Shown in pieces: positions 1-5,665 of a stretch of DNA of 5,666 nucleotides. The stretch covers positions 1 to 5,666 of the forward strand of contig JABFWM010000043.1 of assembly GCA_013362195.1 (NCBI GenBank), written 5' to 3'. Numbering within the stretch: position 1 is the stretch's first letter; each line of letters starts with the position of its first letter. This DNA is from Acidobacteriota bacterium. GTDB taxonomy: Bacteria > Acidobacteriota > Vicinamibacteria > Vicinamibacterales > 2-12-FULL-66-21. The notes beneath the pieces are model-generated. The model was not told the origin of the DNA. It saw nothing but the letters and a program-made list of their open reading frames with translations, and searched no databases. A program made the position numbers and the translations under genes.

Positions 1-1331
1 TCTGCGCGCTGCCGTACGGCATCAACACGGTGTCGCTCTTCGCCCACGTGTTTCTGGTGATGCTGCCGGCGAAGGCGCTCGCCGCAGCCGCGGGAGCGGC
101 CGACCCGGCGCGCGTCGCGTGGCAGGCCGGCCTCTTCGCCACGTTCTGCTCGGGCGTGATCGAGCTCGCCGCCGCGCCGATTGCGGAGCGCGTCCGCAAA
201 GCGACGCCGCGCGCCGCGCTGCTCTCGACGCTCGCCGGCATCGCGCTCAGTTTCATCTCGCTCGGCTTTCTCTTCCGCACCTTCGCGCGGCCCATCGTCG
301 GCTTGACGACGCTGGCGATCGTGATGCTGACGTATTTCGGCCGCGTGCGCTTCAAGGGACGGCTGCCCGGCGGTGTGCTGGCGGTGGCGATCGGCACCGC
401 GCTGTCGTGGCTGACCGGCATTGCTCCCGTCGGCGGGAGGCCCTCAGGCGCGGCGCCGCACCTGCCGGTTCCCGTCTTCGCCGACCTCTTCGCCGCGATC
501 GGCGGCGGCCATCTGCTTCCGTACTTCTCGGTGATCGTCGCGATGGGACTCTTCAACGTGCTCGGGTCGCTGCAGAACATCGAGTCCGCCGAGGCGGCGG
601 GGGACTCGTACGAGACGCGACGCTCGCTGACCATCAACGGTCTTGGCAGCGTCGCGGCCGCGCTGTTCGGCTCCGCGTTCCCGACGACGATCTACATCGG
701 GCATCCCGGATGGAAGGCGCTCGGCGCGCGCGCGGGTTACTCAATGCTGAACGGCGCGTTCGTGACCGCGATCTGCCTCACGGGGACGCTCGCGTGGATC
801 GCCTGGGCGATTCCCATCGATGCCGGCATGGCGATCGTCTTGTGGATCGGCATGATGATCGTTGCGCAGGCGTTCGACGCGACCCCACGCGCGCACACGC
901 CCGCGGTCGTCGTCGGCCTGCTGCCGGGGATCGGCGCGTGGGGCGCGCTGCTCGCGAAGAACGGCGTGCGCGCGGCCGGCCTCGGCGGTGCGGCGGGCGG
1001 CTTCACCGAAGCGCTCGTCGGCGAGTTCCAGAAGAACGACGTCTGGATTGCCGGCGCCTTCGCGCTGGAACAGGGATTCCTGTTCACCGCCATGCTGCTG
1101 TCGGCCGCCGTCGTTGCCGTGATCGAGCGGCGCTGGACGAACGCCGCCGCCTGGTGCGTGTGCGCGGCGCTCCTCTCCGCGACCGGCCTCATGCACTCGT
1201 ACCAGTGGACGTATGCGGACACGACGCTGAAGCTCTCACCCGCGTGGCCGTTCGTGTTCGGCTACGGCGCGATGGCGCTGCTGTTCTTCACGGCGCGCTG
1301 GACGACGGAGGAAGGGGTGGAGCATGGATAG
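1..1331 (+). CDS. NCS2-like xanthine/uracil-type permease, 5'-truncated by window edge
   Basis: The reading frame is already open at base 3, and the residues before the first possible start (GTG at 30) read CALPYGINT, which continues a permease-like sequence. That GTG is therefore probably internal and the true start lies upstream of the window. The stop is TAG at 1329-1331. About 442 residues are visible, mostly hydrophobic, with roughly 10-12 likely membrane segments. Numbering from the codon at base 30, clear segments lie near 62-82, 88-102, 113-131, 162-180, 240-262, 265-282, 291-310, 342-365 and 404-422. Family-like motifs are PYGINTVSLFAH at the left edge, LGSLQNIESAEAAGD (about 178-192) and FPTTIYIGHPGWKALGARAGYS (about 217-238). 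These resemble the nucleobase/ascorbate (NCS2/AzgA-like) transporters, which move purines or uracil across the inner membrane, usually with a cation. The substrate cannot be told from this. It is on the same strand as the DUF2306 gene, 162 bp upstream of it. Family assignment is fairly sure; substrate is open. Confidence 0.8.
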   Translation, partial: CALPYGINTVSLFAHVFLVMLPAKALAAAAGAADPARVAWQAGLFATFCSGVIELAAAPIAERVRKATPRAALLSTLAGIALSFISLGFLFRTFARPIVGLTTLAIVMLTYFGRVRFKGRLPGGVLAVAIGTALSWLTGIAPVGGRPSGAAPHLPVPVFADLFAAIGGGHLLPYFSVIVAMGLFNVLGSLQNIESAEAAGDSYETRRSLTINGLGSVAAALFGSAFPTTIYIGHPGWKALGARAGYSMLNGAFVTAICLTGTLAWIAWAIPIDAGMAIVLWIGMMIVAQAFDATPRAHTPAVVVGLLPGIGAWGALLAKNGVRAAGLGGAAGGFTEALVGEFQKNDVWIAGAFALEQGFLFTAMLLSAAVVAVIERRWTNAAAWCVCAALLSATGLMHSYQWTYADTTLKLSPAWPFVFGYGAMALLFFTARWTTEEGVEHG

Positions 1332-1493
1332 CGGGCTGCGGTGAACGGTGACGTCGGTGCGGCCATGGTCATCCGCACGGCGGTCGCGGCAGCCCGAGGG
1401 CGCTGACCTCGACCCGCGCCAGTCAGCGAACCGAATCGCGCCGGCAACGTCGAAGACAGGTATTGACGCCGGCGGCTGGCGGAGCACGCACCA
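1332..1493. other. Intergenic gap between permease and DUF2306 gene
   Basis: These 162 bases hold no convincing gene. A GGAG at 1481-1484, nine bases before the ATG at 1494, is a reasonable ribosome-binding site for the DUF2306 gene. A TTGACG at 1463-1468 resembles a -35 element but has no recognisable -10 at the right distance. A 6-bp perfect stem (GTGCGG 1357-1362 with CCGCAC 1373-1378, 10-base loop) lacks a following T tract, so I do not call a terminator. The two flanking genes could be co-transcribed or independent. Confidence 0.5.
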
Positions 1494-2195
1494 ATGCGAA
1501 CTGAAGGCCGCGCCTTGTGGACCGTCGTTCTCGTTCTCTGCGCGATTGCAGTGGCGGCCTCGCTTCGCCGCCTCTTCGCACTCGCGCATCCTGTCGATCC
1601 CGGCGCCAATCCGATGCGGTCGCTGGACGCCTTGTTCCTCGCCAAGGCCGCGCTGACGCGCACGCATGTGATCGCCGGCCTCGCGCTCGCCACATCGATC
1701 CCGCTGCAACTCTCCAGCGCGCTCCGCGGCCGGATGCCGCGCGTGCACCGCTGGATCGGCCGGGCGTTTCTGGCCGCCGCGCTCGTCGTCGCGATGACTG
1801 GCTACGCGATGGTGGTGGTGCCCGTCGGCGGCTGGCTCGAGGTGAGCGCGATCCTGTTTTACGCGACGGCTTTCGCCGCCGCCCTGGTCGTCGCCTGGCG
1901 CCGCATCAGGGCGCGCGACATCGACGGCCATCGCGAATGGATGCTGCGCGCGATCGCCATCGTCCTGGGGATTGCGACGACGCGGCCGGTCGTTGCGGTG
2001 TTCTTCGCGACCCGTCGTGTGACGGGCCTCGCCCCCGACCAATTCTTCGGCGTCGCGTTCTGGATCGGATTCACGGCGACCGCAGCGGCGGGGGAGTGGT
2101 ATGTGCGGAAGACGCGGCGGCGCCCGGACCGTCTGCACGCGCACGACCTCGCGCGCGCTCAGGTGAGCTCGTCAAAGCTTCCGACCACGCGATGA
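1494..2195 (+). CDS. DUF2306-type polytopic membrane protein
   Basis: This encodes 233 residues with about six predicted membrane segments (near 8-24, 56-75, 88-110, 115-135, 150-172 and 184-203), so it is an inner-membrane protein. The conserved pattern typical of DUF2306 is visible: a His in the second helix (H58, in RTHVIAG), the loop motif RVHRWIGR (H85), the polar loop DIDGHREWMLR (H146), and an Arg near the end of the next helix (ATTRP, R164). The spaced histidines could bind a cofactor or metal, but no function is established for the family as far as I know. The ATG at 1494 is preceded by GGAG at nine bases and gives a first helix directly after a short N-terminus. The last 20-odd residues are polar and look like a loose tail. 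The gene ends inside the 3' end of mtnC on the opposite strand, with a 37-bp tail-to-tail overlap. Family assignment is from motif memory without a profile search. Confidence 0.75.
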   Translation: MRTEGRALWTVVLVLCAIAVAASLRRLFALAHPVDPGANPMRSLDALFLAKAALTRTHVIAGLALATSIPLQLSSALRGRMPRVHRWIGRAFLAAALVVAMTGYAMVVVPVGGWLEVSAILFYATAFAAALVVAWRRIRARDIDGHREWMLRAIAIVLGIATTRPVVAVFFATRRVTGLAPDQFFGVAFWIGFTATAAAGEWYVRKTRRRPDRLHAHDLARAQVSSSKLPTTR

Positions 2196-2929
2196 TCGTG
2201 CGCGGGCTGCGGCGCGTTGCCGGGACGCATCGACATCGCCGTCTGCATCCCCGCGGTCCGCGCGGCGTCGAGCTCGCGCAGCACGTCGGAGATGAAGAGG
2301 ACGTCCGCTGGCGGCGTCGCGATGTGCAGGGCGATCCGGGCGTAGCTCTCGGGATCCCCCTTCGCACCGATCCCGGTATCGAAATACCAGCGCAGATAGC
2401 GCGTCAGATCGCCGGCAGAGGAATGTGCGAAGAGCAGCTTCTGCGCGAGCACGCTGCCTGACGAGAAGATGCCCGCGCCGATCCCCTCGCGCTGCCAGCG
2501 CTCGAGCGCGGACGCCACGTCGGCGAACACGTCGCCAACCAGTTCGCCCGAGCGATATCCGTTTTCCCAGATGCGGCCCTGGAGATCTTTCAGCGCGGGA
2601 GATTTCCGATCCCGATCCATCAGCCACTGGACGTAGGGGATTGCCGCGGCGCGGCCGGCGGCCGGCGAGTCGTCCGGCCATGGCGGGCACGACGTGTCGG
2701 TTTCGTGATGATGCTCGGCGTGCAGGCGCGCGATGACGTCCGACGAGGCGTCGCCGTCATGGTCCAGGAAGGACCGGAGGTGACGGCGCGCGTAGGGGAA
2801 GAGTGTTTTCGTGACGAACGCGATCGGCGTCGTCGTGCCTTCGATGTCGAGGATGATCGCGCGGGGGCGTCGGACGTTTTCGTTCCCGGGACCGGCTGCT
2901 TGCCGCGCTCTCCCATTACCTTGCGGCAT
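2159..2929 (-). CDS. mtnC: Acireductone synthase (enolase-phosphatase E1)
   Basis: MtnC is a cytoplasmic HAD-superfamily enzyme. It enolises 2,3-diketo-5-methylthiopentyl-1-phosphate and removes the phosphate to give acireductone, doing the work of MtnW plus MtnX in bacteria such as Bacillus. With the start at 2929 it has 256 residues. HAD motif I is LDIEGTTTPIAFV, with nucleophile D28 and E30. Motif II is FSSGS (S156-S157), the conserved Lys is K190 (GIGAKGDPESY), and motif III is FISDVLRELDAA (D215). The family signature DRKSPALKDLQGRIWENGY is also intact. The ATG at 2929-2927 shares one base with the mtnD stop (TGATG) and has no good Shine-Dalgarno, suggesting translational coupling. It is the only ATG/GTG/TTG in frame between the mtnD stop and motif I. 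The result is about 22 extra, basic residues before the catalytic domain; enzymes I recall are about 225-230 residues. An in-frame start at 3025 would lie deep inside mtnD and is unlikely. Confidence 0.95.
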   Translation of the reverse strand: MPQGNGRARQAAGPGNENVRRPRAIILDIEGTTTPIAFVTKTLFPYARRHLRSFLDHDGDASSDVIARLHAEHHHETDTSCPPWPDDSPAAGRAAAIPYVQWLMDRDRKSPALKDLQGRIWENGYRSGELVGDVFADVASALERWQREGIGAGIFSSGSVLAQKLLFAHSSAGDLTRYLRWYFDTGIGAKGDPESYARIALHIATPPADVLFISDVLRELDAARTAGMQTAMSMRPGNAPQPAHDHRVVGSFDELT

Positions 2930-3495
2930 CAGCCACGAGCGCTCGCCGCTGGCACGTAGGCCGGGCCGAAGCAGAGCGGCTGGAAGTCCTTGTCGACGCC
3001 GCTGTCGGTGTAGTGCGGCGTCCACCCGGCCGGATCCTGGAACAGGCGGATCGCGCGGATGCGCCGCTCGGCGCAGAGATCGAACCAGTGATGCGTGCCG
3101 CGCGGCACGCGGATCAGATCGCCCGCCTCCACTTCAATCGCGAAGACGTTCCCGTGCGGCGGATGGACGTGGAACAGGCCGCGCCCTTCGATGATGAAGC
3201 GCACTTCGTCCTCGTCGTGGAAGTGCTCGCGGCTGAACCTCGCCAGCATCATGTCGAGATTGGGGGTGTCCGGCTTCACGTCGATCACGTCGGCCGTGAC
3301 GTAGCCGCCGCGCGCCTTCAGCTTCTCGATCTCGCGCTCGTACGCGGCGAGCAGCGCCTCCGGCGGCGCGTCGGCGGCGACGGGCTGCTCGGGGGCCCAG
3401 CGCTCGTAATCGATGCCGTAGGCCGCGAGGAATGCCGCAACCGCCGCGTCGCCGCGGATGGTGGCGTCTTCGGCAGGGACTTTCACGATCGCCAT
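2929..3495 (-). CDS. mtnD: Acireductone dioxygenase (ARD)
   Basis: MtnD is a cytoplasmic cupin metalloenzyme that cleaves acireductone with O2. In this family the Fe form gives 4-methylthio-2-oxobutyrate and formate, the salvage route. The Ni form gives methylthiopropionate, formate and CO. The protein has 188 residues, close to the usual 180 or so. The full metal-ligand set is visible: H91, H93 and E97 in REHFHDEDEVRF, and H135 in PRGTHHWFD. Their spacing equals that of the Klebsiella enzyme ligands (H96, H98, E102, H140). Other family hallmarks are the EGRGLFHV strand, GDLIRVPRGT, and the C-terminal LFQDPAGWTPHY. The ATG at 3495 is chosen because a strong GAGGAGG lies seven bases upstream (3509-3503). 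The frame stays open further upstream through mtnB, but that extension is not ARD-like. Its start overlaps the mtnB end by 13 bp and its stop overlaps the mtnC start by one base. The metal in vivo cannot be read from sequence. Confidence 0.97.
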   Translation of the reverse strand: MAIVKVPAEDATIRGDAAVAAFLAAYGIDYERWAPEQPVAADAPPEALLAAYEREIEKLKARGGYVTADVIDVKPDTPNLDMMLARFSREHFHDEDEVRFIIEGRGLFHVHPPHGNVFAIEVEAGDLIRVPRGTHHWFDLCAERRIRAIRLFQDPAGWTPHYTDSGVDKDFQPLCFGPAYVPAASARG

Positions 3496-4139
3496 GGTGC
3501 AACCTCCTCGACCTTCGCCAGTCCGCTGTACTCGGCGCGTCCCACGCTCTCCAGCAGGAACTCGACGATCTCGACATGGCGGATCGCCTCGGCGAGCGTG
3601 GCGCCCCAAGTGTACATCCCGTGGCGCCGCAGCAGGAACGCGTGGCACGTCGGCCATTCCGCGAGCAGTTCGCGCACCACGCCGCCGAGGCGCCCCATGT
3701 TCTGATCGTTTTCGAGCACGGGGATCCATTCGCGGTGTTCGTGCGTGGTGACGCCCGAAAGCCCCTTGAGCATCTCGTAGCCTTCGATGGCCACGCCGCC
3801 GCGGTCGCCGCACCGATCCGACAGGAACGTGCTCCAGACCGAATGCGTGTGCAGCACCGCGGCAGCGCGTCGTGCCGCCACGATCTCGATGTGCAGCCGC
3901 GTTTCCGCCGACGGTACGCCGTCGCCGCGCACGACGATGCCTTCGTCGCCGATCTCGAGGATGTCGGCGGCCGTCAATTCTCCCTTGTGCGTGCCGCTCC
4001 GCGTGATCGCGAGCCGCAGCGGCATATGGGCCAGCACCGCGCTGAAGTTGCCGCTGGTCCCGAGCACCCAGCCGCGCGCGTCGAAGCGGCGGCCCGCCTC
4101 CGCCAGTTTCTGCGCAACATCGTGGAAGGAGCTTGTCAT
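3483..4139 (-). CDS. mtnB: Methylthioribulose-1-phosphate dehydratase
   Basis: MtnB is a cytoplasmic Zn enzyme of the class II aldolase/adducin fold. It dehydrates 5-methylthioribulose-1-phosphate to 2,3-diketo-5-methylthiopentyl-1-phosphate, the substrate of the mtnC product encoded downstream. The 218-residue length is normal for the family. The phosphate-binding loop GTSGNFS (27-33), the Zn pair H97 and H99 in LHTHSVW, the third ligand H173 in RRHGMYTWG, and the probable catalytic Glu E122 in GYEMLKGL are all present and in the expected order. Upstream family motifs ITRSGTHKGELT (45-56) and SAETRLHIEI (78-87) are intact. These features separate it from fuculose-phosphate aldolase and ribulose-5-phosphate epimerase relatives, and the mtnD and mtnC neighbours settle the call. 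The ATG at 4139 is preceded on its strand by GAGG five bases away. It is the first gene of the operon, and the mtnD start overlaps its end by 13 bp. Confidence 0.96.
   Translation of the reverse strand: MTSSFHDVAQKLAEAGRRFDARGWVLGTSGNFSAVLAHMPLRLAITRSGTHKGELTAADILEIGDEGIVVRGDGVPSAETRLHIEIVAARRAAAVLHTHSVWSTFLSDRCGDRGGVAIEGYEMLKGLSGVTTHEHREWIPVLENDQNMGRLGGVVRELLAEWPTCHAFLLRRHGMYTWGATLAEAIRHVEIVEFLLESVGRAEYSGLAKVEEVAPWRS
3503..3509 (-). promoter_or_regulatory. Strong Shine-Dalgarno of mtnD
   Basis: On the minus strand this reads GAGGAGG, seven bases before the ATG at 3495. It fixes the mtnD start in a frame that remains open for more than 600 bases upstream. It lies within the last codons of mtnB, so mtnD can recruit ribosomes itself as well as by coupling. 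Confidence 0.85.
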
Positions 4140-4237
4140 GGCGCCCTCGCGGAATCACCAAGCCATGGTCCGTCGGCCGTCAAGGCCATTGTAAATCTGG
4201 AGTAATCTTTCCGGCACGAATTCATTTCGGAGGTGTG
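4140..4237. promoter_or_regulatory. Divergent promoter region between mtnB and amidohydrolase
   Basis: These 98 bases separate two divergent genes, so both must be started from here or from inside the flanking genes. The right half (about 4186-4230) is visibly more AT-rich than the surrounding coding DNA. On the minus strand TACAAT (4193-4188) is one base off a consensus -10 and would give mtnB a leader of about 40 bases, but no good -35 accompanies it. On the plus strand TAATCT (4203-4208) is a weaker -10 candidate for the amidohydrolase. The space is too small for a full SAM riboswitch, and I see no such structure. Specific boxes are guesses; the regional assignment follows from gene orientation. 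Confidence 0.45.
4229..4233 (+). promoter_or_regulatory. Shine-Dalgarno of the amidohydrolase gene
   Basis: GGAGG lies four bases before the ATG at 4238. It supports this start over the more upstream in-frame ATG at 4133, which lies inside the mtnB start region and would bury the signal peptide, and over the GTG at 4235, which is too close. Confidence 0.75.
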
Positions 4238-5524
4238 ATGCGGGTCCCATCCGTTGTCATCATCAGTGCCGCCGCGATCGCGCTCGCGGGCGGGGCGTTG
4301 GTTGCGCAGCCGCCCCGGAGCGCGCCGCCGCAGGAGTCGCAGGCGCCGCAACCGCCAGCGCGGCAGCCTGAACAGGGCCGCGGACGTGGACCGGGCGGTG
4401 GACGCGGGCCGCAGGGGACGCCCATAGAAGAAGGACAGGAATGCCCGCCCGGCACCACCGAGTTCAGGCACCTCCGCTGCGCCGCACCGGTGCAGCCGCC
4501 GCCGACCATCGTCGACTATCGTCCCCGATCCACCGTCGTCGCCGAAGAGCACCTCGTCCCGCGCGCGAAGTTTCCGGTGGTCGACGTCCACACGCATGGC
4601 ACCGCCAGCTACGTGAACAACCCGGATCGCATCAAGGAGATGGACGCCCTGAACCTGCGCGTGCTCGTCGATCTTTCAGGCGGCACCGATCCGGACACCA
4701 TCCGGGAGAAGGTCGAGGCGATCACGAAGAGCCCGTTCAAGGATCGCTTCCGCGTCTTCGCGAACGTGAACTGGGAGGGCGCGGGCGGGCCGGGCTGGAA
4801 GGAGAAGGCGCTGGCGGACCTGGAGCAGTCCGTCAAGAACGGCGCGATCGGGTTGAAGGTGTTCAAGGAACTCGGGCTGCGCAACAGGAAGGCCGACGGA
4901 TCGCGTCTGGCGGTCGACGATCCCGATCTGGATCCGGTCTGGGATCTCGCCGGCAGGTTGAACATCCCGGTCATCATTCACACGGCGGAGCCCCAGGAGT
5001 TTTTTTCGCCGATTGACAGCCACAACGAGCGCTGGCTCGAGTTGAACCTCTTCCCGAACCGCCAGAGCCCGCCCAGCCAGTATCCAAGCTTCGAGCAGCT
5101 GATGAAGGAGCGCGACACCATGTTCGCCCGGCATCCGAACACGCGCTTCATCGCCGCGCACTTCGCCTGGTACGGCAACGACCTGCGCCGCGCCGCGCGC
5201 CTGCTCGACTCGTGCCCGAACGTCTATCTCGAAGTGGCCGCCGTGCTCTACGAGTTCGGCCGCCAGCCCCGCGCGTCCGCGGAGTTCTTCACGAAATACC
5301 AGGACCGGATCATGTTCGGCAAGGACACCTACGAACCGACGGAGTACCCGTACTACTGGCGCGTGTTCGAGACGAAGGACGAGTACTTCGACTACTACCG
5401 CGGCTACCACGCGTTCTGGAAGATGTACGGGATGAACCTGCCCGACGACGTGCTGAAGAAGATGTATTACCGCACGGCCCTGAAGGTGGAGCCGGGGTTA
5501 CCACAGACAGGATGGCCGCGCTGA
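4238..5524 (+). CDS. Exported amidohydrolase-2 (ACMSD-like) family protein
   Basis: This encodes 428 residues. An N-terminal signal peptide (R2, then a hydrophobic stretch at about 6-23 ending ALVA) predicts export. A low-complexity Pro/Gln/Arg/Gly linker follows (about 25-62), including GRGRGPGGGRGPQG. Next is a short segment with two cysteines (C69, C81) that could form a disulfide outside the cytoplasm. The rest is a TIM-barrel metal hydrolase: VVDVHTHG after beta-1 (H118, H120), GAIGLKVFKELG (K207/K210), IPVIIHTAEP (H248), FIAAHFAWYGNDL (H308), and RIMFGKDTYEP (D363). This His/His/His/Asp order matches the amidohydrolase-2 family, whose members hydrolyse or decarboxylate small ring or acid substrates using one metal. 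The aromatic-rich C-terminus (about 367-396) probably shapes the active site. The substrate is unknown. The gene is divergent from mtnB and followed directly by a repeat region. An outer-membrane lipoprotein is unlikely because no Cys follows the signal sequence. Confidence 0.85.
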   Translation: MRVPSVVIISAAAIALAGGALVAQPPRSAPPQESQAPQPPARQPEQGRGRGPGGGRGPQGTPIEEGQECPPGTTEFRHLRCAAPVQPPPTIVDYRPRSTVVAEEHLVPRAKFPVVDVHTHGTASYVNNPDRIKEMDALNLRVLVDLSGGTDPDTIREKVEAITKSPFKDRFRVFANVNWEGAGGPGWKEKALADLEQSVKNGAIGLKVFKELGLRNRKADGSRLAVDDPDLDPVWDLAGRLNIPVIIHTAEPQEFFSPIDSHNERWLELNLFPNRQSPPSQYPSFEQLMKERDTMFARHPNTRFIAAHFAWYGNDLRRAARLLDSCPNVYLEVAAVLYEFGRQPRASAEFFTKYQDRIMFGKDTYEPTEYPYYWRVFETKDEYFDYYRGYHAFWKMYGMNLPDDVLKKMYYRTALKVEPGLPQTGWPR

Positions 5525-5525
5525 G

Positions 5526-5640
5526 GGCCACAGAAACACAGCAAGGCACCGGAGAAGAAAAGACGGCCACAGAAAAACACAGACGAACAAGGCCACAGAC
5601 AAACACAGACAAACACAGAAAACCGAAACACAAGAAGCCA
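5526..5640 (+). repeat. Imperfect GGCCACAGA-type repeat array, T-free on + strand
   Basis: This starts two bases after the amidohydrolase stop. GGCCACAGA followed by an A-rich stretch and ACACAG occurs at 5526-5541, 5565-5584 and 5591-5610, with partial ACACAGA copies at 5604-5609 and 5614-5619. Copy spacing is irregular (39 and 26 bases). Bases 5525-5640 contain 59 A, 32 C, 25 G and no T, unlike the neighbouring coding DNA. No open frame looks protein-like, and the ORF running back from here on the other strand is a shadow. It may be an intergenic repeat family; the array could extend beyond the window only through its inverted part. Confidence 0.8.
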
Positions 5641-5665
5641 GTGTTTTTCTGTGTTCTTCTGTGGC
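5566..5665. repeat. Inverted repeat closing the CCACAGA array, possible hairpin
   Basis: The arm at 5566-5583 pairs with 5648-5665 at 17 of 18 positions, with a 64-base loop. A competing shorter stem is perfect over 11 bp (5612-5622 with 5645-5655, 22-base loop). The right arm region 5641-5666 has 14 T, 8 G, 4 C and no A, so it is complementary in style to the whole array and can pair with any of the copies. In RNA this could fold just after the amidohydrolase stop and act as a terminator or 3'-end stabiliser, but no terminal U tract is visible before the window ends. The function is inferred only from structure. Confidence 0.6.

Noticed and set aside
119..1351. A 410-residue + strand ORF in another frame of the permease gene
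   Set aside because: It is extremely Arg/Ala-rich with no hydrophobic pattern or motifs, while the overlapping frame has clear membrane segments and family motifs. It is a GC-driven shadow.
1357..1378. Hairpin GTGCGG/CCGCAC after the permease as a terminator
   Set aside because: The stem is only 6 bp with a 10-base loop and no T tract follows, so it is not distinguishable from chance in this composition.
1236..2144. A 302-residue minus-strand ORF opposite the permease end and the DUF2306 gene
   Set aside because: The composition is Arg/His/Glu/Pro-rich without domain features, and the opposite strand encodes a convincing DUF2306 protein with its own ribosome-binding site.
3495..4161. Upstream extension of the mtnD frame, suggesting a 410-residue fusion protein
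   Set aside because: The extra 222 residues are Arg-rich and antisensical to any domain, and they coincide with mtnB in another frame. The strong GAGGAGG before the ATG at 3495 and the ARD length fix the shorter start.
3013..4205. Long + strand ORFs (3013-3705 and 3432-4205) opposite mtnD and mtnB
   Set aside because: They lie antisense to genes with complete catalytic motifs and show no recognisable domain, so they are shadows of GC-rich codon use.
4133..4237. Upstream ATG at 4133 as the amidohydrolase start
   Set aside because: It would add 35 unlike residues ahead of a normal signal peptide and overlap the start of the divergent mtnB. GGAGG sits just before the ATG at 4238.
4140..4237. 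SAM riboswitch or other methionine-linked leader ahead of mtnB
   Set aside because: The whole spacer is 98 bases and I see no conserved stem set or terminator/antiterminator; the only symmetry is short GGCC and CCATGG palindromes expected in GC-rich DNA.
5526..5640. CRISPR array
   Set aside because: The units are short, imperfect and irregularly spaced (39 and 26 bases), the intervening DNA is as low in complexity as the repeats, and no cas genes are present.
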